Shown: positions 28,027-36,230 of the stretch, piece by piece
Layout of the letters: each line of letters opens with the position of its first letter
Numbering within the stretch: the stretch's first letter is position 1
Assembly: GCF_046592965.1 (NCBI RefSeq)
Contig: NZ_JBISBV010000002.1
Coordinates: 248,001 to 312,000 of the forward strand
Direction of reading: 5' to 3'
DNA length: 64,000 nucleotides
From: Marivita sp046592965
GTDB taxonomy: Bacteria > Pseudomonadota > Alphaproteobacteria > Rhodobacterales > Rhodobacteraceae
The notes under the pieces: generated by a model
Told to the model about the DNA's origin: nothing
Databases searched by the model: none
Seen by the model: only the letters and a program-made list of their open reading frames with translations
Made by a program: the position numbers and the translations under genes

Positions 28027-29052
28027 TCATTCGCCGCAAATCCCCTGAAGGCGCAACCAGTCCGCGTCGCTGAGCACAGGCCGCGCGTCCACCCCGTTCA
28101 TCGGATCGCCTTCGATCAGGGGCAGGGTGCGTTCTCCGGTGATATCAAGCGCGTAGGCGTAGGGTTTCGTCCGCAGCTCGGCGGTCTTGAATGCGGCGAT
28201 CAGGATGTCGTCCGACAACCGGACGGGCTCTTGTGCCAACAGATATTCGCTGTAACGCTCGAGATCGGCTTCGTTCAGCTCTCCGGTCGTCAACAGCCGC
28301 AGGCTTGACCACAGCCCGGTTTGAACAAGCATGTCCTCCAACGGATCGCCGCTCAGTGCGCGCAGACGTTCGGCCAGGATATATCCGGCCGTCACGTCCG
28401 GTTCTTCAGGGTCCTCCACGAGCGCCCGGTTCAGCAGGATACGCCCCCCCGGCAGATGCGCAGTGGTCTTGACGCCCCCCGGCAACACCACCAGCGCGCC
28501 ACGTTGCCCCGGCCCGAGCACGCGCGACGCCATGCGGCGTAGCGGCTCGTAGGCATCGCGGCCGGTGCAGGCCTTGCCGGAAACCCGAGTGATCTGTGCC
28601 AGAAGCGCATCGCCGATCTCGTCGCGTTTGACCGCGGGAACCACCTGCACCGTATGGCGCAACAGCGCATCGGGCAGCCAGAAAACGATGCCCGCCAACA
28701 CGCTCGCCGCGATCAGGCCGGTGATCCAGACGCGCAGTTTGCCGGGTTGCGGACGGCTCTTGTCGATTGCCGCGCGCAGCCGTTCGATCGCCTCGATCAT
28801 TTCGGGGCTGTCTTCGCCCAGTTCCAGCGTTTCGCTCGGGTCTCCGTCGGGATGATAGATCGCCGGGCGCTGGCCCTTGTTGGCACGCGCGACAGCGGCA
28901 ATGGACCAATGCGCCAGCACATTTTCACGCAGATCAAAGATCGTGACAGACGCGTCACCCAGCGACACGATCACGTCCTTGCGCTGATCCGCGGGGCTCG
29001 CACGCCAGACACCTGCGGCTTCGAGCCGTTGAAATTCCTTGAGCGCGGTCAT
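28027..29052 (-). CDS. Conserved hypothetical protein with one membrane helix
   Basis: 341 residues. The N-terminal 110 residues look like a cytoplasmic PH-like or beta domain (KDVIVSLGDASVTIFDLRENVLAHWS), followed by one membrane helix (VWITGLIAASVLAGIVFWLPDALL) and a periplasmic part of about 200 residues. The latter has VLPGGVKTTAHLPGGRILLNRALVED, reminiscent of the region before the HExxH of M48 peptidases, but the zinc motif itself is absent (AGYILAERLR). It may be a degenerate peptidase; function unknown. Confidence 0.78.
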   Translation of the reverse strand: MTALKEFQRLEAAGVWRASPADQRKDVIVSLGDASVTIFDLRENVLAHWSIAAVARANKGQRPAIYHPDGDPSETLELGEDSPEMIEAIERLRAAIDKSRPQPGKLRVWITGLIAASVLAGIVFWLPDALLRHTVQVVPAVKRDEIGDALLAQITRVSGKACTGRDAYEPLRRMASRVLGPGQRGALVVLPGGVKTTAHLPGGRILLNRALVEDPEEPDVTAGYILAERLRALSGDPLEDMLVQTGLWSSLRLLTTGELNEADLERYSEYLLAQEPVRLSDDILIAAFKTAELRTKPYAYALDITGERTLPLIEGDPMNGVDARPVLSDADWLRLQGICGE

Positions 29053-29123
29053 GCGGGCTGCTCTGCCTCATTCATTGTCGTGAAGCGTACACCTGCCGGG
29101 TCAGTCACGCAATGCAACTGCGC

Positions 29124-30752
29124 TCATAACGCTCTCGCGCGGGCGCGAAGTTCGAATTTCTGGATCTTGCCGGTCGAGGTTTTGGGAAGGTCCTCAAACA
29201 CCACCTGTTTGGGCGTTTTGAAACCCGCCAATCTGGAGCGCGCAAAGGCGATCAAATCGGCCTCTGCGATTGTGTGATTGTCCTTCAATTCGACAAAGGC
29301 GCACGGCACCTCGCCCCATGTCTCGTCGGGCTTGGCCACCACGGCGCACAACAGCACGGCGTCATGGGCCATCAGCACGCCCTCCACCTCGACCGAGCTG
29401 ATATTCTCGCCGCCCGAAATGATGATGTCTTTCGCGCGATCGGAGATTTGCACATACCCATCCGCGTGCATGACCGCGATATCGCCAGACCGGAAATGCC
29501 CGCCAGCAAACGCGTCCCGCGTTGCCTTGGGGTTTTTCAGGTAGCCTTTCATCACCGCATTGCCGCGAATGACAATCTCGCCCTGCGTCTTGCCATCGCG
29601 CGGCACCGAAATGCCGCTATCGTCCACGACGTCGATCCGCTCCATCATCGGCATGCCGACACCTTGGCGCGCCTTGATCGCGGATTGCGCGTCTTGGTCG
29701 AGGTGGTCCCATTGCGCGCCCTGCCAGAGGCATTCGGTGATATGGCCATAGGTTTCGGTCAGGCCGTAGACCTGCATCACGTCAAAGCCAAGGTCGCCGA
29801 TCTTGGCAAGCGTTGCCGGGGCAGGCGGCGCGCCGGCGGTGAAGACCTGCACCTTATGCTTAAACGCGCGCCGGTCGGACGGATCGGAATTGACGATTGC
29901 ATTCAGCACAATCGGCGCCGCGCCGAAATGGGTCACGCCCTCGTCGGCAATCGCGTCATAGATCGCGCGGGCCGAAATATCGCGGCAGCACACCACCGTG
30001 CCGCCCAGCAGCGGCATCATCCAGACATGGTTCCAACCATTGCAATGAAACAGCGGCACAATCGTCAAATAGGTCGGCCGCAGCGTCAGTTGCCAGCTCA
30101 CCACCGTTCCCATCGTCATCAGATAGGTGCCGCGATGGTGATAGACCACGCCCTTGGGCCGCCCCGTCGTGCCGGAGGTATAATTCAGAGCGAGACTTTC
30201 CCACTCGTCCTGCGGCATGACCCATGCGAAATCGGGGTCCGCCTTGGCAAGAACGTCTTCGTATTCGGGATAGGCCCCAGTTGCCGGAACACCTTCGTGC
30301 GGGTCGGCCACTTCGATCACCTGCGGGGCCGGCCCCTCCATCAGTTCCAGCGCTTCGGCCAATGCGGGCAGGAATTGCGGATCACACAGCACCAGCTTGG
30401 CCTCTCCGTGGTCGAGGATATAGGCGATCGTATCCACATCCAGCCGGGTGTTGATCGTGTTGAGCACCGCGCCGCAAGCCGGAACGCCGAAATGAGCCTC
30501 GCATTGCGCGGGAATGTTCGGCAGCATCGTCGCCACAACATCTCCGGGCGCGATCCCCATTGCTGCAAGTACCGACGCCAGCCGCGTCACCCGATCATGG
30601 TAATCACGATAGGTTTTGCGATGCGGACCATGCACAACCGCGATCGTCTCGGGAAACACCTCTGCCGCGCGCTGCAAATGCGACAGCGGGGTCAGCGGTA
30701 CAAAATTGGCCGCGCATTTTTCGAGCCCTGTCTCATCCCGCATCCAACCCAT
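29124..30752 (-). CDS. Acyl-CoA synthetase (AMP-forming ligase family)
   Basis: 542 residues from the ATG at 30752 (MGWMRDETG); the same frame runs on to 31514 but that extension is the shadow of the sulfotransferase gene. Adenylation motifs: YTSGTTGRPKGVV (P-loop), GLTETYGH, SGDIAVMHADGY and the catalytic lysine in PKTSTGKIQKFELR. It activates a fatty or short acid to its acyl-CoA. Related Rhodobacterales enzymes include methylmercaptopropionate-CoA ligases (DmdB), and the sequence alone does not distinguish these. Its neighbours are beta-oxidation genes on the same strand. Confidence 0.92.
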   Translation of the reverse strand: MGWMRDETGLEKCAANFVPLTPLSHLQRAAEVFPETIAVVHGPHRKTYRDYHDRVTRLASVLAAMGIAPGDVVATMLPNIPAQCEAHFGVPACGAVLNTINTRLDVDTIAYILDHGEAKLVLCDPQFLPALAEALELMEGPAPQVIEVADPHEGVPATGAYPEYEDVLAKADPDFAWVMPQDEWESLALNYTSGTTGRPKGVVYHHRGTYLMTMGTVVSWQLTLRPTYLTIVPLFHCNGWNHVWMMPLLGGTVVCCRDISARAIYDAIADEGVTHFGAAPIVLNAIVNSDPSDRRAFKHKVQVFTAGAPPAPATLAKIGDLGFDVMQVYGLTETYGHITECLWQGAQWDHLDQDAQSAIKARQGVGMPMMERIDVVDDSGISVPRDGKTQGEIVIRGNAVMKGYLKNPKATRDAFAGGHFRSGDIAVMHADGYVQISDRAKDIIISGGENISSVEVEGVLMAHDAVLLCAVVAKPDETWGEVPCAFVELKDNHTIAEADLIAFARSRLAGFKTPKQVVFEDLPKTSTGKIQKFELRARARAL

Positions 30753-30857
30753 CAGCAACGTCCCCCGGTGTGAAATTCCCTTCGGGCATAGCGCAGCATA
30801 TGGTGTTTGCAAAAGCAATTCCTTGCCTTGGTGCGTCGGCGCTGGCAGGTCTGGCGC

Positions 30858-31502
30858 ATGATCATTTCGCCCGGTCGACGGTTCATCTTTGTCCACATTC
30901 CAAAGACAGGCGGCACCTCCATGGCGCTGGCGCTGGAACGGCGCGCGCATCGCGATGACATTCTGATCGGCGACACGCCCAAAGCGCAGCGGCGAAAGGC
31001 GCGGCTCGACCGGCTGTCTGCACGCGGGCGACTGTGGAAACACAGCACGCTGACGGATATCGACGGCGTGCTGACGCCCGAGGACATGCGCCGCATGTAC
31101 GTCTTCACAATGGTGCGAAACCCGTGGGACAGGATGGTCAGCTATTACCACTGGCTGCGCACCCAACAGTTCGCGCATCCTGCCGTCACCCTCGCGCAGA
31201 CCGCGCCATTCAAGCAGTTTGTCCAACACGAACATACAGCCAAAACCCTGCGCGCCGCGCCTTTCAGCAGCTATGTGCAGGACGTTTTGGGGAAAAACCG
31301 CGCCAACCTCTTTATCCGGCTGGAGCATCTGGAAGATGACCTCGTGCCACTTGCGGAACACCTGGGCTTTACCGTCGGCCTGCCGCACGCGAACAGGTCC
31401 GACCGGCCACGCGACTACCGCTCCGCCTATTGCGACGCGTCGGCCGAGGCCGTGGCGCAGATATGCGCCAAGGATATCGACCAGTTCCAGTATCGGTTTT
31501 AA
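30858..31502 (+). CDS. Sulfotransferase family 2 domain protein
   Basis: 214 residues from ATG 30858. The 5'-phosphosulfate-binding loop is FVHIPKTGGTS and the 3'-phosphate site is VRNPWDRMVSYY, both of the carbohydrate sulfotransferase family 2 type. PAPS is the expected sulfate donor; the acceptor could be a polysaccharide or lipid-linked sugar. Divergent from the acyl-CoA synthetase with a 105 bp shared upstream region. No other polysaccharide genes are nearby, so it is isolated. Confidence 0.88.
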   Translation: MIISPGRRFIFVHIPKTGGTSMALALERRAHRDDILIGDTPKAQRRKARLDRLSARGRLWKHSTLTDIDGVLTPEDMRRMYVFTMVRNPWDRMVSYYHWLRTQQFAHPAVTLAQTAPFKQFVQHEHTAKTLRAAPFSSYVQDVLGKNRANLFIRLEHLEDDLVPLAEHLGFTVGLPHANRSDRPRDYRSAYCDASAEAVAQICAKDIDQFQYRF

Positions 31503-31516
31503 ACGCTGCAACATAA

Positions 31517-31545
31517 AACGCCGCCCGAATTGCCCGGACGACGTT
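31517..31545 (-). terminator. Terminator of the fadJ-type gene
   Basis: Read on the minus strand, AACGTCGTCCG pairs with CGGGCGGCGTT (two G-U pairs) around a 7-base loop and runs into TTTT. It starts 27 bp after the stop codon at 31572. Confidence 0.75.
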
Positions 31546-31571
31546 AGATCGCAGATAGCTGAAGAAAGCGT

Positions 31572-33770
31572 TTACGCCGCTTTCGCCTTTTCGCCAAATC
31601 GCCCGTAAAAGCTCTGACCTTTTGACGCCATCTCGCGCAGCAGGTCGGGGCAGGCAAAGCGGCTCCCATAGGCTTCGGTCAGCTCGTCGCATCGGGCGGC
31701 CGCATATTCCGCGCCCAACATATCGAGCCACGAAAACGGCCCGCCGGACCACGGCGCAAAGCCCCATCCCAAGATCGCGCCGACATCACCTTCGCGGATG
31801 TCCATCAACACGCCGTCCTCCAGCGCCCGCACCGCTTCAAGCGATTGTGCAAACAACAGGCGATGCTGCACATCCACGAGATCAGGGTGGTCGCCCGATT
31901 GCGGATACTGCGCCTTGAGCACATCGGACAGATCGCCCCGCTTGCCCTTGTCGTCGTAGTCATAGAACCCAGCCTTGGTCTTGCGGCCCAGACGTCCTTG
32001 CTTTTCCATCCAGAAGATCACCTCGTCCACTTCGCCGTCAGGATAGGCATCACCCATCGCCGCGCGGGTCGCGCGCGCGATCTTGGCACCCAGATCAATC
32101 GAGGTTTCATCGACCAGTTGCAACGGACCGAGCGGCATCCCCACCAGTTTGGCGGCATTCTCGATCATGGCAGGGGCGACACCCTCCTTCACCATGCGGA
32201 TACCTTCGTTGATATAGGGAATGATGCAGCGGTTGGCATAGAAGAACCGCGCGTCGTTCACCACAATGGGCGTCTTGCGGATCTGGCGCACGAAATCGAG
32301 CGCCTTGGCCACCGCGCGGTCGCCGGTTGCCTTGCCCTTGATGATCTCGACTAACATCATCTTCTCGACCGGAGAGAAGAAATGAATGCCGATATATTGC
32401 TCGGGTCGTTTGCTGGCCTTGGCCAGTTCGGTGATCGGCAGGGTCGAGGTGTTGGTCGCGAAGATACACTCCTCACCAACAACTTTCTCGACCTCTGCCG
32501 TGACCTCGGCCTTGATCTTGGGGTCCTCGAACACCGCTTCCACGATCAGATCACAGCCCTTGAGATCGCCATAGTCGGTGGTTGCGGTGATCCGCGCCAG
32601 CATGGCATCGGCCTTGTCCTGCGTGATCTTCTTGCGGCTCACGCCCTTGGCCGCGTAATCCGCCGAATACGCCTTGCCCTTGTCCGCCGCCGCCTGTTCG
32701 CGATCCAGCAGCACAACTTCGATCCCGGCCTGCGCCGACACCAAGGCAATACCCGCACCCATCATGCCTGCACCTAAGACGCCAACCTTTTTGACCGACT
32801 GGTCCTGCACGCCCTCGGGCCGCACTGCACCCTTTTCCAACGCCTGTTTGTTGATGAACAGTGACCGGATCATCGCGCTGGAGGACGGGTTCAGCAGCAC
32901 ATGCGTGAACCACCGCGCCTCGATCTTGAGAGCGGTGTCAAACGGCACCAAAGCGCCCTCATAGACCGCCGACAGCAACGCCTTGGCCGCCGGAAAGACA
33001 CCCTTGGTCTTGCCGTTGACCATCGCGCTTGCGCCCACAAACGTCATGAAGCCCGCCGGGTGATATGGCGCGCCGCCGGGCATCTTGTAGCCCTTGGCAT
33101 CCCACGGCTTCACCAAATCGGCGTCCTTGGCGTTCAACACCCATTCCTTGGCGGCGGCAACCGGATCATCCACCACCTCGTCGATGATGCCCGCCGCCTT
33201 GGCCTTCTTCGGATCAGACAGCTTGCCTTCCAGCAGGAAGGGCGAGGCCGCCATCGCCCCCATCTTGCGCACCAGCCGCGTCGTGCCGCCGGCACCGGGG
33301 AAGATGCCCACCATGATCTCGGGCAGGCCGATCTTGGCCTTCGGATTGTCGGCGGCAAAGATGCGGTGCGTCGCCAGCGGCAACTCCAGCCCGATGCCGA
33401 GCGCCGTGCCGGGCAGGGCGGCTGCAATCGGCTTGCCGCCCTTGAGCGTCTTGGGGTCCATTCCCGCACGCTCGATCTTGCGCAGCATGTGGTGGCCGTT
33501 CATCGTGAAATCGAACAGCGCCTGCGCCGGATCATCCCCCGCTTCGGCGCGGATCGAGGCCAGAACGTTCAGGTCCATGCCACCGGCGAAATCCGCCTTG
33601 CCGGAGGTGATGACGATGCCTTTGACGGCATCATCCGCCAGCGCGTCGTCGATCAGGCCGTTCAGCACGACCATCGACTCCCGCGTCATCACGTTCATCG
33701 ACTTGCCGGGCACGTCCCAGGTGATGATTGCAACGCCATCGGCATCAGTCTTCATTGTGAAATCGGTCAT
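31572..33770 (-). CDS. fadJ: Bifunctional enoyl-CoA hydratase/3-hydroxyacyl-CoA dehydrogenase
   Basis: 732 residues from the ATG at 33770 with AGGAA upstream. Residues 1 to about 290 are the hydratase (crotonase) part (KPIAAALPGTALGIGLELPL, LPEIMVGIFPGAGGTTRL). Then comes the dehydrogenase Rossmann motif GVLGAGMMGAGIAL near 330, the conserved IHFFSPVEKMMLVEII, and two C-terminal helical domains. It performs two successive steps of beta-oxidation using NAD. It is the alpha subunit of the trifunctional complex, with the thiolase encoded just upstream as beta subunit. Confidence 0.95.
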   Translation of the reverse strand: MTDFTMKTDADGVAIITWDVPGKSMNVMTRESMVVLNGLIDDALADDAVKGIVITSGKADFAGGMDLNVLASIRAEAGDDPAQALFDFTMNGHHMLRKIERAGMDPKTLKGGKPIAAALPGTALGIGLELPLATHRIFAADNPKAKIGLPEIMVGIFPGAGGTTRLVRKMGAMAASPFLLEGKLSDPKKAKAAGIIDEVVDDPVAAAKEWVLNAKDADLVKPWDAKGYKMPGGAPYHPAGFMTFVGASAMVNGKTKGVFPAAKALLSAVYEGALVPFDTALKIEARWFTHVLLNPSSSAMIRSLFINKQALEKGAVRPEGVQDQSVKKVGVLGAGMMGAGIALVSAQAGIEVVLLDREQAAADKGKAYSADYAAKGVSRKKITQDKADAMLARITATTDYGDLKGCDLIVEAVFEDPKIKAEVTAEVEKVVGEECIFATNTSTLPITELAKASKRPEQYIGIHFFSPVEKMMLVEIIKGKATGDRAVAKALDFVRQIRKTPIVVNDARFFYANRCIIPYINEGIRMVKEGVAPAMIENAAKLVGMPLGPLQLVDETSIDLGAKIARATRAAMGDAYPDGEVDEVIFWMEKQGRLGRKTKAGFYDYDDKGKRGDLSDVLKAQYPQSGDHPDLVDVQHRLLFAQSLEAVRALEDGVLMDIREGDVGAILGWGFAPWSGGPFSWLDMLGAEYAAARCDELTEAYGSRFACPDLLREMASKGQSFYGRFGEKAKAA

Positions 33771-33781
33771 GTCGTCGTTCC

Positions 33782-34993
33782 TCACACCCGTTCGATGATA
33801 GTGGCGGCACCCATGCCGGATGCGATGCAGAGCGTCGCAAGGCCGGTGCCCTTGCCGGTGCGCTCCAACTCATCCAGAAGCGTGCCGATGATGATTGCGC
33901 CGGTGGCGCCCAGCGGGTGACCCATCGCAATGGCACCGCCGTTGACGTTCACCTTGTCTGCGTCCACGCTGAACGCCTGCATGAAGCGCAAGACGACCGC
34001 CGCAAACGCCTCGTTGACCTCGAAGAGATCAATGTCGGAAATGCTCATGCCGCTATCGGCCAGGATCTTCTCGGTCACCGGCACCGGGCCGGTCAGCATG
34101 ATCGTCGGATCGGTCCCGATCTTCGCGGTCGCCCTGATCCGCGCGCGTGGGGTAATGCCCCACTTCTCGCCGAATTCCTTGTTGCCGATAAGAACACCGG
34201 CGGCACCGTCGACGATACCCGAGGAATTGCCCGCGTGGTGAATGTGGTTGATCCGCTCCAGATGCGGATACTTCATCAGCGCGATCGCATCGAAGCCGGG
34301 CATCACCTCGCCCATCTGCTGAAACGCGGGGTTGAGCGCGCCAAGGCTCTGCATGTCGGTGCCGGGGCGCATGTATTCGTCGTGATCGAGAATCGGCAAA
34401 CCGTTCTGGTCGCGCACGGTCAGGATCGACTTGTCAAACCGCCCCTCATCCCACGCCACCTTGGCACGGCGCTGGCTTTCGACAGCCAGTTGGTCGGCCT
34501 CGTCGCGGCTGAACCCGTATTCGGTAGCGATGATATCTGCGGAAATGCCCTGCGGCACGAAATAGCTCTCCATCGCGACCGACGGATCAACGGCAATCGC
34601 CGCACCGTCGCTCCCCATCGCGACACGGCCCATCATCTCGACCCCACCGGCGATATACGCGCTTCCGGCGCCGCCCTGAATCTGGTTGGCAGCAAGGTTC
34701 ACCGCTTCCATGCCGGAGGCGCAGAACCGGTTGATCGAGAGGCCGGGGATGCTCTCGTGCAGGTCCGATGCCAGAACGGCCGTGCGCGCAAGACAGCCGC
34801 CCTGTTCGCCCACCTGCGTGACGTTGCCCCAGATCACATCCTCGACCGCGTGGCCCTCAAGCCCGTTGCGCTCTTTGACCGCGTCCAGCACCTGCGCGGA
34901 CAGGCGCACCGATGTCACCTCGTGCAAGCTGCCATCCTTGCGGCCCTTGCCGCGCGGTGTCCGCAAGGTATCGTAGATATAAGCGTCGGTCAT
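33782..34993 (-). CDS. fadA: Acetyl-CoA C-acyltransferase (thiolase)
   Basis: 403 residues. The nucleophilic Cys is in INRFCASGMEAVN, and the two C-terminal motifs are GGAIAMGHPLGATG (His) and ATLCIASGMGAA (second Cys). It cleaves 3-ketoacyl-CoA to acetyl-CoA and a shortened acyl-CoA. It lies 11 bp upstream of the fadJ-type gene and 4 bp overlapped by the GST gene, which suggests one transcript. Confidence 0.95.
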   Translation of the reverse strand: MTDAYIYDTLRTPRGKGRKDGSLHEVTSVRLSAQVLDAVKERNGLEGHAVEDVIWGNVTQVGEQGGCLARTAVLASDLHESIPGLSINRFCASGMEAVNLAANQIQGGAGSAYIAGGVEMMGRVAMGSDGAAIAVDPSVAMESYFVPQGISADIIATEYGFSRDEADQLAVESQRRAKVAWDEGRFDKSILTVRDQNGLPILDHDEYMRPGTDMQSLGALNPAFQQMGEVMPGFDAIALMKYPHLERINHIHHAGNSSGIVDGAAGVLIGNKEFGEKWGITPRARIRATAKIGTDPTIMLTGPVPVTEKILADSGMSISDIDLFEVNEAFAAVVLRFMQAFSVDADKVNVNGGAIAMGHPLGATGAIIIGTLLDELERTGKGTGLATLCIASGMGAATIIERV

Positions 34994-35646
34994 GTCGCAT
35001 CTCCGTCTTGGGCCCGGTCCGCAGGGGAGCCGGGCATCAGGTCATAGGGGTGTTTCCAGCCTGGCAGCCCTTGGATATTGGTCAGCCAGCGGTCGATATT
35101 GGGCCAGTCGGCCCGGTCGAACCCGAAAGGTTCGGGATAAAAAAGATACCCGCAACAGCTGAGATCGGCGTTGGTGACGCCATCGCCAACGATCCAGTCA
35201 CGGGTCTGCAAATGTGCATCAAGCACGGTGTAGGCGGCCTTCAGGCGGCCTTTGGTAAAAGCGATCACCTCTTCGGGGCGTTTGTCGCTGGGCAGAAAAT
35301 TCATCAAAAAGCGCGTCATGCCCGCCTGGGAGCTGAGCTTGTGATTGTCCCAGAACATCCAGCGCATCACCTCACGGGCCTCTGTCTTTGTCGCTCCGCC
35401 GAATTTGCCTGAAAGCTCGGTCACATACATCTGGATCACACCGGATTGCGACAGCCGCTGCGCGCCATCGACAAGAACAGGCACTTCCCCCATCGGGTTC
35501 AACTCGGCACGAAACTTGGGCGTGCGCCCCTCGCCGCCAAAGAAATCCACCTTGACCGGTTCCCAATCAAGCCCGCTCAACTCGAGCGCCAGCGCCGCCT
35601 TGTAGGCGTTGCCGCTTTCACCAAAGCAGTAAAGCTGCATCGTCAT
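34990..35646 (-). CDS. Glutathione S-transferase family protein
   Basis: 218 residues. The N-terminal thioredoxin-fold half has LYCFGESGNAYKAALALELSGLDWE and NPMGEVPVLVDG...LSQSGVIQMYV (cis-Pro and the SxxI glutathione-binding Ser). The C-terminal half is helical. It is first in the GST-thiolase-fadJ run and may detoxify or process a thioester, although its real substrate is unknown. A start 6 bp later (MQLYCFG) is equally possible. Confidence 0.9.
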   Translation of the reverse strand: MTMQLYCFGESGNAYKAALALELSGLDWEPVKVDFFGGEGRTPKFRAELNPMGEVPVLVDGAQRLSQSGVIQMYVTELSGKFGGATKTEAREVMRWMFWDNHKLSSQAGMTRFLMNFLPSDKRPEEVIAFTKGRLKAAYTVLDAHLQTRDWIVGDGVTNADLSCCGYLFYPEPFGFDRADWPNIDRWLTNIQGLPGWKHPYDLMPGSPADRAQDGDAT

Positions 35647-35690
35647 GGTGCATATGTCCTTTCGGTCGCGCCCCTGGGCTGCGGGCAGAT

Positions 35691-35738
35691 CGGGGGCCAG
35701 CCCCCGAACCCCCGGAGTTTATTTTGCAAGATGAAGAA
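35691..35738 (+). repeat. Rhodobacterales-type extragenic element, copy A
   Basis: A GC hairpin-like block (GGGGGCCAGCCCCC) is followed by GAACCCCCGGAGTTTATTTT and GCAAGATGAAG. I associate this layout with short extragenic elements widespread in Rhodobacteraceae. A second, inverted copy lies 156 bp away. Function unknown; the hairpin plus T-run may act as a terminator for readthrough. Confidence 0.6.
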
Positions 35739-35817
35739 TAATTCACGCCTTTCTTTACCTTGCATTAAGGTTAATCGGTTTACCCTTTGGATGCATCGCA
35801 GACTGGAGAGTTGAGCC

Positions 35818-35958
35818 ATGTGCAAGGTGAAGCCCCGCCGACAGGTCTGCAAGGCGCGTGCCGAAAAGACCGACCGGCGGGGTGGACCGATCTCTTCATC
35901 TTGCCAGAAAAACTCCCGCCGGAGGCATCCCGCAGGTGCCGCTTGCGCCGGTGCCTGA
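35818..35958 (+). CDS. Possible small cysteine/arginine-rich protein
   Basis: A 46-residue reading frame starting MCKVKPRRQVCKARAEKTDRR, with GGAGAG about 9 bp before the ATG. It is very basic, has five cysteines, and runs through the inverted copy B of the extragenic element, which weakens the case that it is a real gene. No known homology from memory. Treat as a weak call. Confidence 0.3.
   Translation: MCKVKPRRQVCKARAEKTDRRGGPISSSCQKNSRRRHPAGAACAGA
35894..35925 (-). repeat. Rhodobacterales-type extragenic element, copy B (inverted)
   Basis: Read on the minus strand this gives GGAGTTTTTCTGGCAAGATGAAG, sharing the last 11 bases (GCAAGATGAAG) and the GGAGTTT core with copy A. The two copies point toward each other. 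Confidence 0.55.
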
Positions 35959-36002
35959 TGTAGTTCGCGCATAGTCTTGTGGCCCCCTCCCTCGTCATTC
36001 CG

Positions 36003-36215
36003 TCAGCGTTTGCGCGCATCGAGCTCGGCATTGAACAGCCTGAGCCGGTGCGACAGCGCGTTTTCATCAGTCACGCTGTCGAAATGTTCGAACAGGAACG
36101 ACAGCGCCTCCCCGTCGTCCAGACCCGCCTCGGCCGCAAACCGTTTGAGGCGCCGGTAGCCATCCTCGGTCATCGCGACCGGAAAGCGGCGGGTCAGGCG
36201 AAAGCGTTTGGGCAT
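36003..36215 (-). CDS. Small hypothetical protein, ribbon-helix-helix-like
   Basis: 70 residues: MPKRFRLTRRFPVAMTEDGYRRLKRF in outline, then AAEAGLDDGEALSFLFEHFDSV. A short beta strand followed by two helices resembles the CopG/Arc ribbon-helix-helix fold, so DNA binding is possible. It is downstream of the acyl-CoA dehydrogenase by 15 bp on the same strand. Confidence 0.65.
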   Translation of the reverse strand: MPKRFRLTRRFPVAMTEDGYRRLKRFAAEAGLDDGEALSFLFEHFDSVTDENALSHRLRLFNAELDARKR

Positions 36216-36230
36216 CTCTCCTCCGGTCGC

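Noticed and set aside
30753..31514. N-terminal extension of the acyl-CoA synthetase frame
   Set aside because: It covers the sulfotransferase gene in antisense; the family start is MGWMRDETG at 30752.
35643..35972. Minus-strand 109-codon frame in the gap between GST and the acyl-CoA dehydrogenase block
   Set aside because: It runs through both copies of the extragenic element, has no ribosome site and no family resemblance.
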